A DNA stretch of 64,000 nt, taken from Enterobacter cancerogenus (GTDB lineage Bacteria > Pseudomonadota > Gammaproteobacteria > Enterobacterales > Enterobacteriaceae). How positions within the stretch are numbered: the stretch's first letter is position 1; each line of letters starts with the position of its first letter. The notes below the pieces were generated by a model, which searched no databases, was not told the DNA's origin, and worked only from the letters and a program-made list of their open reading frames with translations. The DNA is taken from positions 94,521-158,520 of the forward strand of contig JRUP01000027.1 of the NCBI GenBank assembly GCA_000773965.1, in the 5' to 3' direction. The position numbers and the translations under genes were made by a program. Shown piece after piece: positions 8,627 to 19,741 of this stretch.

Positions 8627-9928
8627 ATGCGCGTAGTGATTCTTGGAAGTGGTGTCGTGGGAGTGGCGAGTGCCTGGTATTTGGCGCAGGCTGGACATGA
8701 GGTGACGGTCATCGATCGCCAGCCGGGGGCCGCGCTGGAAACCAGTGCCGGCAACGCTGGCCAGATCTCTCCAGGTTATGCGGCGCCCTGGGCGGCACCG
8801 GGCGTGCCACTGAAAGCGGTAAAATGGATGTTCCAGCGTCACGCGCCATTGGCCGTCCGCCTCGATGGCAGCAAGTTCCAGCTGGAATGGATGTGGAACA
8901 TGCTGCGTAACTGTGACATGCGCCATTATCAGGAAAACAAAGGACGCATGGTACGTATCGCGGAATACAGTCGTGATTGCCTGAAAGCATTGCGCGCCTC
9001 GACCGGTATCGCCTATGAAGGCCGGCAGGGTGGCACCTTGCAGTTGTTCCGCACTCAGCAACAGTTTGAGAGCGCCAGCAAAGATATTGCCGTGCTCAAA
9101 GAAGCCGGTGTGCCTTATGAACTGCTGGAAGCACATCAGCTCCACAGCGTTGAACCGGCGTTGGCCACGACCGCGCACAAGCTGACCGGCGGGCTGCGTC
9201 TACCGAACGATGAGACCGGAGACTGCCAGCTGTTTACGCAGCGCCTGGCCGAGATGGCAGCCGCTGCGGGTGTCACCTTCCGCTATGACACTCAGGTTGA
9301 TCAACTGCTGCGTGAAGGCAATCGCATTTACGGTGTGAAGTGTGGTGATGAGGTGGTTAAAGCGGATGCCTATGTGGTGGCCTTTGGTTCCTACTCGACC
9401 GCGTTGCTTAAAGATATCGTCTCAATTCCGGTTTATCCGCTAAAAGGCTATTCCCTCACCATTCCGATTAAGAATCCCGACGCTGCGCCGGTGTCCACCA
9501 TCCTCGATGAGACCTACAAAGTGGCGGTCACGCGCTTTGACGATCGCATTCGCGTGGGAGGCATGGCGGAAATTGTTGGTTTTAACACCAAACTGACGCC
9601 TGCACGACGTGAAACGCTGGAGATGGTGGTCAGCGATCTCTATCCTGAAGGCGGTTTTGTTGAACAGGCCACGTTCTGGACGGGACTGCGTCCGATGACA
9701 CCGGATGGCACGCCGATTGTTGGGCGTACGCCGCTGTCTAATCTCTATCTCAACACCGGTCACGGAACGCTGGGATGGACCATGGCCTGTGGTTCCGGTC
9801 AGCTATTGGCTGATTTGATTTCCGGTCAGAAACCGGCAATTGCTGCAGACGATTTGTCAGTGCTGCGCTACCTGCCAGGTTTCGAACCCCATTCGTCGCC
9901 GTTGCGTAACGCTAACGCGGCGCGTTGA
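8627..9928 (+). CDS. dadA: D-amino acid dehydrogenase, small subunit
   Basis: Membrane-associated FAD flavoprotein that oxidises D-alanine to pyruvate and ammonia and passes electrons to quinone. The Rossmann motif [17 protein letters not shown] lies at residues 7-23. The [17 protein letters not shown] substrate-loop signature and the C-terminal [17 protein letters not shown]-binding motif complete the DAO fold. It has 433 aa (E. coli 432). A GAGGGGC Shine-Dalgarno precedes the ATG. It forms an operon with dadX, 21 nt downstream. Confidence 0.97.
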   Translation: MRVVILGSGVVGVASAWYLAQAGHEVTVIDRQPGAALETSAGNAGQISPGYAAPWAAPGVPLKAVKWMFQRHAPLAVRLDGSKFQLEWMWNMLRNCDMRHYQENKGRMVRIAEYSRDCLKALRASTGIAYEGRQGGTLQLFRTQQQFESASKDIAVLKEAGVPYELLEAHQLHSVEPALATTAHKLTGGLRLPNDETGDCQLFTQRLAEMAAAAGVTFRYDTQVDQLLREGNRIYGVKCGDEVVKADAYVVAFGSYSTALLKDIVSIPVYPLKGYSLTIPIKNPDAAPVSTILDETYKVAVTRFDDRIRVGGMAEIVGFNTKLTPARRETLEMVVSDLYPEGGFVEQATFWTGLRPMTPDGTPIVGRTPLSNLYLNTGHGTLGWTMACGSGQLLADLISGQKPAIAADDLSVLRYLPGFEPHSSPLRNANAAR

Positions 9929-9949
9929 GACCTCAGGGAGAGCACAAGC

Positions 9950-11020
9950 ATGTCACGTCCTACTGGCGCCACCATTAACCAACAGGCGCTGCGCCACAAT
10001 CTGGCGATTGTACGGCAGGCTGCACCACAGTCGCGGGTTTGGTCAGTGGTCAAAGCCAATGCATACGGGCACGGTATCGCGCGTGTCTGGCAAAGTCTGG
10101 CAGAGACCGATGGTTTCGCGCTGTTGAATATGGAAGAAGCGATTCTGTTGCGTGAGCAGGGTTGGAAAAAACCGATTCTGTTGCTGGAAGGTTTCTTCCA
10201 TGCTGAAGATTTAACGTTGATCGATCGTTATCGCTTGACCACCAGCGTGCACAGCAACTGGCAGATTCAGGCGCTGGCCAAAGCTTCACTTTCTGCACCG
10301 GTTGATATCTATGTGAAGATGAACAGCGGCATGAATCGGCTGGGTTTCCGTCCTGAACAGGTTCAGGCGGCTTGGCAGAAACTGCGTGCGCTCCCTAACG
10401 TCGGTGAGATGACGCTGATGGCGCATTTTGCGGACGCGGAAAACCCGGAAGGACTTATCGAACCGATGAAGCGCGTTGAACTGGCCGCCGAGGGTTTGGA
10501 TTGCCCACGCTCGCTCTCCAACTCTGCTGCCACCTTGTGGCATCCGGAAGCGCACTTTGACTGGGTGCGTCCGGGGATCATTCTCTATGGCGCATCGCCG
10601 AGTGGGAATTGGCAGGATATTGCCAGCAGCGGCTTGCAGCCTGTGATGACGCTGAACAGTGAAATCATTGGTGTGCAGCAGCTCAGTGCCGGTGACGGTG
10701 TGGGCTATGGCTATCGCTATCATGCATCGGGCGCACAGCGCATTGGTATTGTGGCCTGCGGCTATGCCGACGGCTATCCGCGTCATGCGCCAACCGGCAC
10801 GCCAGTGAGCGTCGACGGCATTCGCACCCAGACGCTGGGCGCGATCTCCATGGATATGATGATGATTGACCTCGAACCGTGCCCGCAGGCCGGGATTGGT
10901 TCCAAAGTGGAACTGTGGGGCAATCAGGTGAAAATCGATGAGGTGGCGAAAGCCGCCGGCACGGTGGGCTACGAGCTGATGTGTGCACTCGCGCCCCGCG
11001 TACCGGTTGAGATTATTTAA
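9950..11020 (+). CDS. dadX: Catabolic alanine racemase
   Basis: PLP-dependent racemase converting L-alanine to D-alanine, which DadA then oxidises. The PLP lysine is Lys35 in WSVVKANAYGHG. The second catalytic base is the tyrosine of the GYGYRY motif. At 356 aa it has exactly the E. coli DadX length. It is the second gene of dadAX, with GGGAG before the ATG. Its last 8 nt overlap the convergent MFS transporter gene. Confidence 0.97.
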   Translation: MSRPTGATINQQALRHNLAIVRQAAPQSRVWSVVKANAYGHGIARVWQSLAETDGFALLNMEEAILLREQGWKKPILLLEGFFHAEDLTLIDRYRLTTSVHSNWQIQALAKASLSAPVDIYVKMNSGMNRLGFRPEQVQAAWQKLRALPNVGEMTLMAHFADAENPEGLIEPMKRVELAAEGLDCPRSLSNSAATLWHPEAHFDWVRPGIILYGASPSGNWQDIASSGLQPVMTLNSEIIGVQQLSAGDGVGYGYRYHASGAQRIGIVACGYADGYPRHAPTGTPVSVDGIRTQTLGAISMDMMMIDLEPCPQAGIGSKVELWGNQVKIDEVAKAAGTVGYELMCALAPRVPVEII

Positions 11021-12206
11021 GCGCGGTCACGCTGCCGTGCATCTTCTTACTGCAGCGCCAGGCAATCAGGGCCAGCGCTGCACCTAATAGCATCATCAAA
11101 GCCAGTGCTGATTTTTCTGCAACCGGCAATGCCACAATCATCAGGCTGCCACCCGCGCCGCACGCCATCTGGATAAACCCCTGCAATGCCGCGGCAACGC
11201 CTGCCTGCTGTTGATACGGCTCTAACGCGTAGCTGGTGGCCGGGCCAACGGTAAAGGCCAGTCCTGCAACCGATACCGCCACCGGAATCATATACAGCGC
11301 CCAGTGTGTCTGCCATACGGCAGGCAACAGCGTCATTCCCGCCAGCAGCAGAATGGCACCCAGCAGCATGGTGACGAAGCCCATCGCCAGGCAGAACGGG
11401 CGTCCGGCTTTACGGATAGTCTTATTCACAAACGCACTCACCAGCATGATCCAAAAGCCGTTGGCACCAAAGGCAAAGGAGAATTGCAGGGGCGTCAGAC
11501 CCCCTTCCGTCATCAGCACGTGGGGTGCCAGTGACACATAAGTCAGCACCATGCCGAGCGCACCCGCATTGGCAAAGGCGAAGGCAAGAAAACGCGGTTC
11601 ACGTGCAATCGCCGCGTACTGCGCCAGCGGCAATCCTTTAACTCGCAGCGTATCGGCAGGACGGGTTTCCGGCAGGCAGAACACCACAATCAAACCAATC
11701 ACGGCAGCATAGCCACACAGGAACCAGAAGGGCGCACGCCAGCCGTAGGCTTCAGCAAGGATGCCGCCCAGCAGTGGCGCCAGTGCCGGCACAATATTCA
11801 GTGCACCATTCAGGAAACCATAGGCGCGTGCGGCTTCATCACCGCTTAAACGATCACGCACGCCACTGAAGGCCACCACAGCACTGCAACAGACCGCGCA
11901 GCCCTGAATCAAACGGGCGAGGAAGAACACCGGCCATACGGTGGCGGTCGCAGCCACAGCGCTACCAACGATGTAGAGTGCCAGGCCAATCAGCGCAATC
12001 GGCTTACGGCCAAAATTATCGACCAATGGTCCGGTCACCAACTGGCCGATGCCCATCACCAGTAAGAACAACGGAATGGTGATCTGAATTAAACTGACCG
12101 GGCTGTTCAGGCCTTCAGCGATTTGCGGCAGAGTGGGAAGGTAAAGATCGATGCCGAGCGGTGCCAGCAGCACCAGGCTTAAAAGCAGCAGGGTAAATTT
12201 TTGCAT
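11013..12206 (-). CDS. Bcr/CflA-type MFS multidrug exporter
   Basis: Inner-membrane major facilitator of the DHA1 drug:H+ antiporter group (397 aa, about 12 hydrophobic segments). The start LAPLGIDLYLPTLPQIA is the Bcr/CflA signature in TM1. The loop 2-3 motif DNFGRKPIALIG and the antiporter motif region around ALNIVPALAPLLGG follow. The substrate cannot be told from sequence; export of drugs or metabolites is a family inference. It is not present between dadX and cvrA in E. coli, so it belongs to an accessory insertion with wbaP. The start codon has a poor Shine-Dalgarno. The C-terminal end overlaps dadX tail-to-tail. Confidence 0.85.
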   Translation of the reverse strand: MQKFTLLLLSLVLLAPLGIDLYLPTLPQIAEGLNSPVSLIQITIPLFLLVMGIGQLVTGPLVDNFGRKPIALIGLALYIVGSAVAATATVWPVFFLARLIQGCAVCCSAVVAFSGVRDRLSGDEAARAYGFLNGALNIVPALAPLLGGILAEAYGWRAPFWFLCGYAAVIGLIVVFCLPETRPADTLRVKGLPLAQYAAIAREPRFLAFAFANAGALGMVLTYVSLAPHVLMTEGGLTPLQFSFAFGANGFWIMLVSAFVNKTIRKAGRPFCLAMGFVTMLLGAILLLAGMTLLPAVWQTHWALYMIPVAVSVAGLAFTVGPATSYALEPYQQQAGVAAALQGFIQMACGAGGSLMIVALPVAEKSALALMMLLGAALALIAWRCSKKMHGSVTALK

Positions 12207-12271
12207 CTGAAACCAGAAACGTCCTGTTAAACAAGCGGGAAGGGTAATGACTTAGCCGGGAAAAAGAAAGG

Positions 12272-12311
12272 AATAAAAAAGCGATGTCTGCTGGACCAAC
12301 ACAGACATCGC
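12272..12311 (-). terminator. wbaP terminator
   Basis: Read on the minus strand: arms GCGATGTCTG and CAGACATCGC (10 bp, perfect) around an 11-nt loop, followed by TTTTTTATT. It lies just downstream of wbaP and separates it from the MFS gene. Confidence 0.8.
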
Positions 12312-12324
12312 GTCGAGGGTAGGA

Positions 12325-13791
12325 TCAGTAAGCGCCGTCGCGGCGTAACACTACGCCTGCGGTTTTGAACAGAATGGCAATATCGGTCCACAACGCCCAG
12401 TTCTTCACATACCAGGAATCGAAATAGACGCGGGTGTCGTAGTCGATGTCGTTACGACCACTCACCTGCCACAGCCCCGTCATGCCTGGTTTCGCCATCA
12501 GGTAATAATCGACATCCCCTGCGTAGCGTTCCAGCTCAGCTTCGATAACCGGACGTGGTCCCACCAGACTCATCTCACCACGAATCACATTCCACAACTG
12601 CGGCAATTCGTCGAGACTGGTTTTACGCAGGAAGCCGCCAATTTTGGTGATGCGTGGATCGTTCTTCAGTTTGAAATCACGATCCCATTCGGCACGTGCT
12701 TCTTCACTGGTTGCCAGCAGGTTTTGCAACACTTCCTGCGAGTTGGTGACCATAGAGCGGAACTTGAGGCATTTAAACTTCACACCGTCTTGCCCAACGC
12801 GTTCATGCCCATAAATGGCATTGCCGCCATCACGTTTCACCATCGCACACAGCAGACCAAATACCGGGGCAAGGAACAGCAGCAACAGTGATGCCACCAC
12901 AACATCGAAAGTACGCTTGAGGAAGCGGGATGAGCGTTTCGCCAGATTGTTGCTGACGCGTAGGATCATCACTTCGTGGCTGAAGATGAATGACATATCC
13001 GTACCGTAAAGCGGCACGCCGCGCAGGGTTGGGATCACGGAGATCGAGCGGCACTTCATTTTGGACAGGAACTTCAGCCATTTATCGCGCACCACCTGCT
13101 GTTCAAACTCAGTGGCGACGATAAATTGCGTGTTGTCGCGATCCATGGTTTGCCAGTTGATGTCTTTCCAGGTGATCACGGGTACACCATTCACGTTCTC
13201 AGGGTGATGCTCATCTTCCAGTGAGATGAAAGCCTGGACGTTGTAGCCGAGGATTTCCTCACTCTGCAGTGCCGCATAGGCTTCCATGGCATTCTTGCCT
13301 GAACCAATAATGATGGTCTCTTTCTGCCACTGACCTGCGCGGTTAATGGCACGCTTGACCACCGCACGCATCAGCGGCAGCAGTAGCAGTGCGTAAGTCC
13401 AGCTAAACACCCACACCATGCGCGAAAAATCCCACTTGGAGAAAGCAATCAGCGCCAAATCCAGCAGCGAGAAGACGAACAGGGTTTTAACAATCTCTTT
13501 TAACTCGAACCAGAACGGTTTGCGGTAAGTGTAATGACGCATGCGCACCCAAAACCACGCGGTGCAAAGTACAGAAAGCCCTAATTGAGCGATGAAGCGG
13601 TACTCAATCTGCTGCGGCGGAATAAAGGTGTCCAGTTCTCCCCAAATACCCTGAACGGTTGCTGCAGATAAAAACAAAGCCAGATTCAGAGCAATTAAAT
13701 CCGAAAAGCTTAAAGCGACTTTTGCGATGAGATTTTTACGCAATCCGCTCCACGAGCGGGTTGCATCATTCATTACCAATGTACTTGCCAT
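12325..13791 (-). CDS. wbaP: Undecaprenyl-phosphate galactose phosphotransferase (WbaP)
   Basis: Polyprenol-phosphate hexose-1-phosphate transferase that adds the first sugar phosphate to undecaprenyl phosphate and so starts exopolysaccharide or O-antigen repeat units. The 488-aa protein has the WbaP architecture: four N-terminal membrane helices, a central Rossmann-like region (ETIIIGSGKNAMEAYAALQ), a membrane re-entrant helix (FDVVVASLLLLFLAPVFG), and the catalytic domain with KFRSM, KTSLDELPQLWNV and GPRPV motifs, ending RRDGAY as in Salmonella WbaP. It sits alone, away from any glycosyltransferase cluster, like the orphan priming transferases of some Pantoea. Galactose specificity is inferred from homology. 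Confidence 0.92.
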   Translation of the reverse strand: MASTLVMNDATRSWSGLRKNLIAKVALSFSDLIALNLALFLSAATVQGIWGELDTFIPPQQIEYRFIAQLGLSVLCTAWFWVRMRHYTYRKPFWFELKEIVKTLFVFSLLDLALIAFSKWDFSRMVWVFSWTYALLLLPLMRAVVKRAINRAGQWQKETIIIGSGKNAMEAYAALQSEEILGYNVQAFISLEDEHHPENVNGVPVITWKDINWQTMDRDNTQFIVATEFEQQVVRDKWLKFLSKMKCRSISVIPTLRGVPLYGTDMSFIFSHEVMILRVSNNLAKRSSRFLKRTFDVVVASLLLLFLAPVFGLLCAMVKRDGGNAIYGHERVGQDGVKFKCLKFRSMVTNSQEVLQNLLATSEEARAEWDRDFKLKNDPRITKIGGFLRKTSLDELPQLWNVIRGEMSLVGPRPVIEAELERYAGDVDYYLMAKPGMTGLWQVSGRNDIDYDTRVYFDSWYVKNWALWTDIAILFKTAGVVLRRDGAY

Positions 13792-13942
13792 AAAACCTGC
13801 TCTCTTTTCTTAAGTAAAAGATGGCCTGACCAGAATCAAGTACGCGCTCAGGAGTTGTCCACCGAAAATAAAAAGAAATGATTTTTCAGTGCGATATAAG
13901 TCAATGCTGCCATAAGCGCTGCATGGAAAGGGCCGTTTGAGA

Positions 13943-13958
13943 CGTGATGTACGTCACG
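13943..13958. promoter_or_regulatory. CRP-like site upstream of wbaP
   Basis: The sequence CGTGATGTACGTCACG fits GTGA-N6-TCAC, the CRP core, and is a near-perfect palindrome. It lies about 150 bp before the wbaP start. Outer positions differ from the TGTGA/TCACA consensus, so binding is uncertain. Confidence 0.4.
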
Positions 13959-14011
13959 AAAAGCTGCAGCAACGTTTAAGAGTATGCAGGAGTTATTTGA
14001 CAGAGTTAATA

Positions 14012-14025
14012 TGGAAATAGTCTTA
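14012..14025 (-). promoter_or_regulatory. RcsAB-like box upstream of wbaP
   Basis: On the minus strand (the wbaP sense strand) this reads TAAGACTATTTCCA, matching 11 of 14 positions of TAAGAATATTCCTA, the RcsAB consensus as I remember it. It lies about 220 bp upstream of wbaP. The core TAAGACTATT recurs upstream of galU. Confidence 0.4.
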
Positions 14026-14168
14026 AAAGGAAATAAATGCTGCGTGAAATAGTGAGTTAGCTAATTGAAATACAAGGTTAAAAGCAAAAAAAATACAGAT
14101 AGAACGCTTCATTTTAAGACTGCTTTTAGGAATGACCGCCATACGAAGCGGATGGCGGCGGGGGTACA

Positions 14169-14402
14169 TCAGGCGGGTTTTTTTAATACCCAGCGGTCTT
14201 GTTGCTTGTCATAGTGTCCGATCTGCAGATCGACGGGCTCGCCATCAATCCACGCCGGCACGCTGGTTTCATGATCCCAGCCATCGAGTTGGTAACTCAG
14301 GCCGGGGTTGGTATTGCAGGGAATGCTGATAGTATCGAGCTTTTCAGCATTCAGTTCTGCATCAACGATCTCGTAACGACCAATCTTTACCACGTGTCCC
14401 AT
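14169..14402 (-). CDS. Uncharacterised 77-aa protein
   Basis: I do not recognise this family. The start at 14402 (MGHVVKIGRYEIVDAE) is chosen because GGGAGAAG precedes it with good spacing; a longer frame starting at 14450 lacks this. The protein has no signal peptide or membrane segment and looks like a small beta-rich cytoplasmic domain (WDHETSVPAWIDGEPVDLQIG), ending with a basic WVLKKPA tail. It lies 77 bp from cvrA in the same direction and 377 bp from wbaP, inside the accessory patch between dadX and cvrA. Confidence 0.65.
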   Translation of the reverse strand: MGHVVKIGRYEIVDAELNAEKLDTISIPCNTNPGLSYQLDGWDHETSVPAWIDGEPVDLQIGHYDKQQDRWVLKKPA

Positions 14403-14479
14403 GCGCTTCTCCCGTTTGTGCTGGGTGGAACAGTGATCATAGTCGCTCACGCGCAGTTTTGGCGTTTTCGCGGTTAAGA

Positions 14480-16207
14480 TTACTCCTTGTCTTCCATCAC
14501 GCGTACGCCAATTTTAAGGATTTGGTTGTCCTCTTTCTCCGCCACGGTCCAGGTCAATTGGTTCCACTCCACCTGATCGCCCACCACCGGTGTACTGCCC
14601 AGCAGGCCCATCACCAGTTGACCGAGAGATTGCTGATCGTTGGTGGTTTCATCAAGTTCCAGCCCATAAATTTGCGCCACATCGCGTAAACGTGCCTCAG
14701 CATCCAGAATGAAGTCACCAAAGAAGCGTTGATCGAGCGCGACGGGTGGAGACTGACTGAACATTTTACCCAAAGCGGGCAAATCACGTTCACGCCCAAT
14801 CACACATAGCACATCGCCCTCTTTAAGGCGCGTGCTGCCGTTGGGATGCATCAGCGCGTTATCGCGGAACAGGGCAGCGATGCGCGTTTCGCGTGGCATC
14901 TGCAAATCACGCAGCGCGGCTCCGATACACCATTTATCAGCACTGAGTTGGTAAACAAACTGCTCCCAGGGGTTTTCAGGGTGGATGTCCAGTCCGACGC
15001 GGCTGATAGGTGATGCAGTAGGGGGAACCACCACTTTGGCGCGTTTGGCCGCATAGCCCAGTGAGGTGCCCTGCAGCATCAACGACACGAGAACCACGAA
15101 GAAGGCGATGTTGAAGTAGAGCTTGGCGTTTTCCAGCCCGGCCATCATCGGGAATACCGCGAGGATAATGGGGACTGCGCCACGCAGGCCAACCCAACTG
15201 ATAAAGATGCGTTCGCGGCCGGTAAAGCCCTTGAACGGCATCAAACCCACCAGAATTGAAAGCGGGCGCGCCACCAGGATCAGCCACAGGGATAAAATCA
15301 TGGCAGGTACGGCGATATGCCATAAGTCGGATGGCGTGACCAGTAAGCCCAGCACGATAAACATGCCGATCTGACTCAACCACGCCATACCATCGAAGGT
15401 TTGCAGAATACCGTGACGGTTGCGGATCGGGCTGTTACCCAGCAGATAACCACACAGGTAAACCGCCAGAATACCGCTGCCTTCCATCACCGTGGTCAGT
15501 GCAAACACAATGATGCCGCCGCTTAACGCCAGCAGGGGATAGAGACCTTGCGCCAGATTGATACGGTTAATCAGTTGCTGTAGTGCCCAGCCGCCGCCCA
15601 GCCCCAGTACAATACCGAGACCGAACTGTTGCACCAGATGTACCACAAACATCCAGCTTAAGCCTGACTGGCCTTGCTGGATCATGTCAATCAGCGTGAT
15701 GGTCAGGAATACCGCCATGGGATCGTTACTGCCGGATTCAATTTCCAGCGTGGAGCTGACACGTTCGTTAAGCCCTTTATCCCCCAGTAGCGAGAAGACG
15801 GCGGCGGCATCGGTGGAACCGATAATCGCGCCAATCAGGAAACCTTGCATCAAATCGAGTTTAAAGAGCCAGGCTGCAGCCAAACCGGTTAAACCGGCGG
15901 TTATCATCACACCGACCGTGGCGAGTGATAATGCGGGTCCCAGCGCCACCTTGAATGAGCTGGCTTTGGTACGCATGCCGCCATCCAGCAAAATAATCGC
16001 CAGCGCGAGGTTAGAAACCAGATACGCCACCGGGTAGTTGTCAAAAGCGATGCCGCCAATCCCATCAACGCCAGTCAACATGCCTAACGCAAGGAAGATC
16101 ACCAGAATAGGGATGCCAAGCCGTGACGAGAATGAACTCAGAAGAATACTTGCTGCGACCAGCACGGAACCAATAATAAACAAACTGTAAATCATGCTGG
16201 CATTCAA
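14480..16207 (-). CDS. cvrA: K+/H+ antiporter CvrA (NhaP2)
   Basis: CPA1-family potassium/proton antiporter of the inner membrane (575 aa, E. coli 578). The N-terminal part (about residues 1-390) has 12-13 membrane segments, with the ion-binding [10 protein letters not shown] and [11 protein letters not shown] motifs. A cytosolic RCK-C/TrkA-C type domain follows ([14 protein letters not shown]-like; here [14 protein letters not shown]), then a CorC-HlyC-like end. The start is TTG at 16207 with AGGAGAACGCC before it; the resulting [10 protein letters not shown] aligns with the E. coli N-terminus. In E. coli ldcA and emtA follow the dadX-cvrA block; here yeaGH is next instead. Confidence 0.95.
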   Translation of the reverse strand: MNASMIYSLFIIGSVLVAASILLSSFSSRLGIPILVIFLALGMLTGVDGIGGIAFDNYPVAYLVSNLALAIILLDGGMRTKASSFKVALGPALSLATVGVMITAGLTGLAAAWLFKLDLMQGFLIGAIIGSTDAAAVFSLLGDKGLNERVSSTLEIESGSNDPMAVFLTITLIDMIQQGQSGLSWMFVVHLVQQFGLGIVLGLGGGWALQQLINRINLAQGLYPLLALSGGIIVFALTTVMEGSGILAVYLCGYLLGNSPIRNRHGILQTFDGMAWLSQIGMFIVLGLLVTPSDLWHIAVPAMILSLWLILVARPLSILVGLMPFKGFTGRERIFISWVGLRGAVPIILAVFPMMAGLENAKLYFNIAFFVVLVSLMLQGTSLGYAAKRAKVVVPPTASPISRVGLDIHPENPWEQFVYQLSADKWCIGAALRDLQMPRETRIAALFRDNALMHPNGSTRLKEGDVLCVIGRERDLPALGKMFSQSPPVALDQRFFGDFILDAEARLRDVAQIYGLELDETTNDQQSLGQLVMGLLGSTPVVGDQVEWNQLTWTVAEKEDNQILKIGVRVMEDKE

Positions 16208-16403
16208 CGGCGTTCTCCTGCGGTACGAGCGAAAAAGACAAACTGCGGGGGATTCACACAGACAAGGTGAAAAGATAATGCCTTATCAATAGCTTGTCAG
16301 CGCTTAATTGCATATTTTTTCAATCTGCGGAGCGCTATCCCATAGATAGTTAAAATTGTGTGAAAAATCAGCGGGGATTTCAGGCGAATGAGCGGTGGCG
16401 CGG

Positions 16404-16432
16404 AAAAGAAAAAGCCGGTCAATGACCGGCTT
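16404..16432 (-). terminator. yeaGH terminator
   Basis: On the minus strand: AAGCCGGTC / GACCGGCTT hairpin with a 3-nt loop, followed by TTTTCTTTTC. It lies 5 bp past the yeaH stop. Confidence 0.85.
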
Positions 16433-16437
16433 GGTGT

Positions 16438-17793
<1,356 letters not shown>

Positions 17794-17806
17794 TTACAGG
17801 TAACGA

Positions 17807-19741
17807 TTAAGACGATTTACGCACGCGCAGATACCATTCGCACAACAGGCGCACCTGTTTGCGGGTATAGCCTTTCTCCATCATGCGATCGACAAAATCA
17901 TCGTGTTTTTTCTGTTCGTCCGTTGAGGTCTTGGTATTAAACGAAATCACCGGCAGCAACTCCTCGGTATTGGAGAACATTTTCTTCTCAATGACCGTGC
18001 GCAGTTTTTCGTAGCTGGTCCAGTTGGGATTACGTCCACTATTTTGCGCCCGGGCACGCAGCACAAAGTTGACGATCTCGTTACGGAAATCTTTCGGGTT
18101 ACTGATCCCGGCAGGTTTCTCGATTTTTTCCAGCTCGGCGTTCAGTGATTCACGATCAAACAACTGTCCGGTATCGGGATCACGGTATTCCTGATCCTGA
18201 ATCCAGAAGTCAGCGTAGGTTACGTAGCGGTCGAAGATGTTCTGGCCGTATTCTGAATAAGACTCCAGATAGGCGGTCTGAATCTCTTTGCCAATAAACT
18301 CCGCGTATTTCGGAATCAGATAGCCTTTCAGGTGCTCAAGGTATTTCTCTGCCAGATCCTGCGGGAACTGTTCGCGTTCAATTTGTTGCTCCAGTACGTA
18401 GAACAGATGTACCGGGTTGGCCGCCACTTCGGCATGGTCAAAGTTGAATACGCGCGACAGAATCTTGAACGCGAAGCGGGTCGAAAGGCCGTTCATGCCT
18501 TCATCCACGCCTGCGTAGTCGTGATACTCCTGCCACGACTTGGCTTTCGGATCGGTATCTTTCAGGCTTTCACCATCATAGACGCGCATTTTTGAATAGA
18601 TGCTGGAGTTTTCCGGCTCTTTCAAACGCGACAGGATAGAGAAGCGCGCTAAGGTCTCCAGCGTGCCCGGTGCACATGGCGCCGTCGTCAGCTCACTGTG
18701 ATTAAGCAGTTTGTCGTAGATTTTGATCTCTTCCGACACCCGCAGGCAGTAAGGCACTTTGACGATATAAACACGGTCCAGGAACGCTTCGTTGTTCTTG
18801 TTGTTACGGAAAGTCACCCATTCTGACTCGTTGGAGTGCGCCAGAATGATGCCGTTAAACGGCAGGGCAGAGATCCCTTCAGTACCGTTGTAGTTACCTT
18901 CCTGAGTGGCGGTCAGCAATGGATGCAGCACTTTAATCGGTGCCTTAAACATCTCGACGAATTCCATGATGCCCTGGTTCGCGCGGCAGAGTGCGCCCGA
19001 GTAACCGTAAGCGTCGGGATCGTTTTGCGCGTGGTTTTCCAGTTTGCGGATATCCACCTTACCGACCAATGCAGAGATATCCTGGTTGTTCTCATCACCC
19101 GGTTCCGTTTTGGCGATGGCCACTTGTTCCAGGATAGAAGGCCAGACTTTGACCACTTTAAAGCGGGTAATATCGCCGCCAAAGTCATGCAGGCGTTTTG
19201 CTGCCCACGGCGACATGATGGTGCCCAGATAACGCCGCGGCACGCCATACTCTTTCTCAAGAATATTGGCGTCTTCCTGCGGGTTGAACAGGCACAAAGG
19301 ATGATCGTTGACCGGGCTGCGTTCGCCATCAGCGCTCAGCACGTAGATCGGTACGCGTTGCATCAGGGCTTTCAAACGCTCAGCAAGTGAAGATTTACCG
19401 CCACCGACCGGCCCCAGCAAGTAGAGAATCTGTTTCTTCTCTTCCAGGCCTTGCGCAGCGTGTTTTAGGTAGGAGACGATCTGCTCAATCGCTTCCTCCA
19501 TACCATAAAACTCTTCGAAGGCGGGATAGCGTCCCATGACGCGGTTAGAGAAGATTCTGGAAAGGCGTGGCTCCTGCGCCGTGTCAACCATCACCGGCTC
19601 ACCGATAGCCATCAATAGTCGCTCTGCAGCGTTGGCGTATGCACTGCGATCCTGCTTACAGATAGCGAGAAATTCCTGCAGTGTGAACTCTTCGTCCTTG
19701 GCAGCTTCATAACGCTGACGATAGTGATCGAATATATTCAT
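17807..19741 (-). CDS. yeaG: PrkA-type protein kinase YeaG
   Basis: AAA+-like serine kinase of the PrkA family, expressed in nitrogen starvation and stationary phase in E. coli. It has 644 aa, the family length. The N-terminal PrkA AAA domain contains Walker A GPVGGGKS at residues 110-117. The C-terminal PrkA kinase-like domain includes FGKEIQTAYLESYSEYGQ-like sequence (here IGKEIQTAYLESY) and NPNWTSYEKLRTVIEKKMF. It is the first gene of yeaGH and lies behind a consensus sigma-54 promoter about 80 bp upstream. Confidence 0.97.
   Translation of the reverse strand: MNIFDHYRQRYEAAKDEEFTLQEFLAICKQDRSAYANAAERLLMAIGEPVMVDTAQEPRLSRIFSNRVMGRYPAFEEFYGMEEAIEQIVSYLKHAAQGLEEKKQILYLLGPVGGGKSSLAERLKALMQRVPIYVLSADGERSPVNDHPLCLFNPQEDANILEKEYGVPRRYLGTIMSPWAAKRLHDFGGDITRFKVVKVWPSILEQVAIAKTEPGDENNQDISALVGKVDIRKLENHAQNDPDAYGYSGALCRANQGIMEFVEMFKAPIKVLHPLLTATQEGNYNGTEGISALPFNGIILAHSNESEWVTFRNNKNNEAFLDRVYIVKVPYCLRVSEEIKIYDKLLNHSELTTAPCAPGTLETLARFSILSRLKEPENSSIYSKMRVYDGESLKDTDPKAKSWQEYHDYAGVDEGMNGLSTRFAFKILSRVFNFDHAEVAANPVHLFYVLEQQIEREQFPQDLAEKYLEHLKGYLIPKYAEFIGKEIQTAYLESYSEYGQNIFDRYVTYADFWIQDQEYRDPDTGQLFDRESLNAELEKIEKPAGISNPKDFRNEIVNFVLRARAQNSGRNPNWTSYEKLRTVIEKKMFSNTEELLPVISFNTKTSTDEQKKHDDFVDRMMEKGYTRKQVRLLCEWYLRVRKSS

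Larger units (their letters stand above)
13792..14168. other. wbaP upstream region
   Basis: AT-rich 377-bp gap containing the wbaP promoter. It holds a CRP-like palindrome (13943-13958) and an RcsAB-like box (14012-14025), listed separately. No JUMPstart-like sequence and no further ORF with support were seen. Confidence 0.5.

Noticed and set aside
8600-9178. 192-aa minus-strand frame opposite dadA
   Set aside because: It overlaps a clear FAD enzyme on the other strand and has no family match I recognise.
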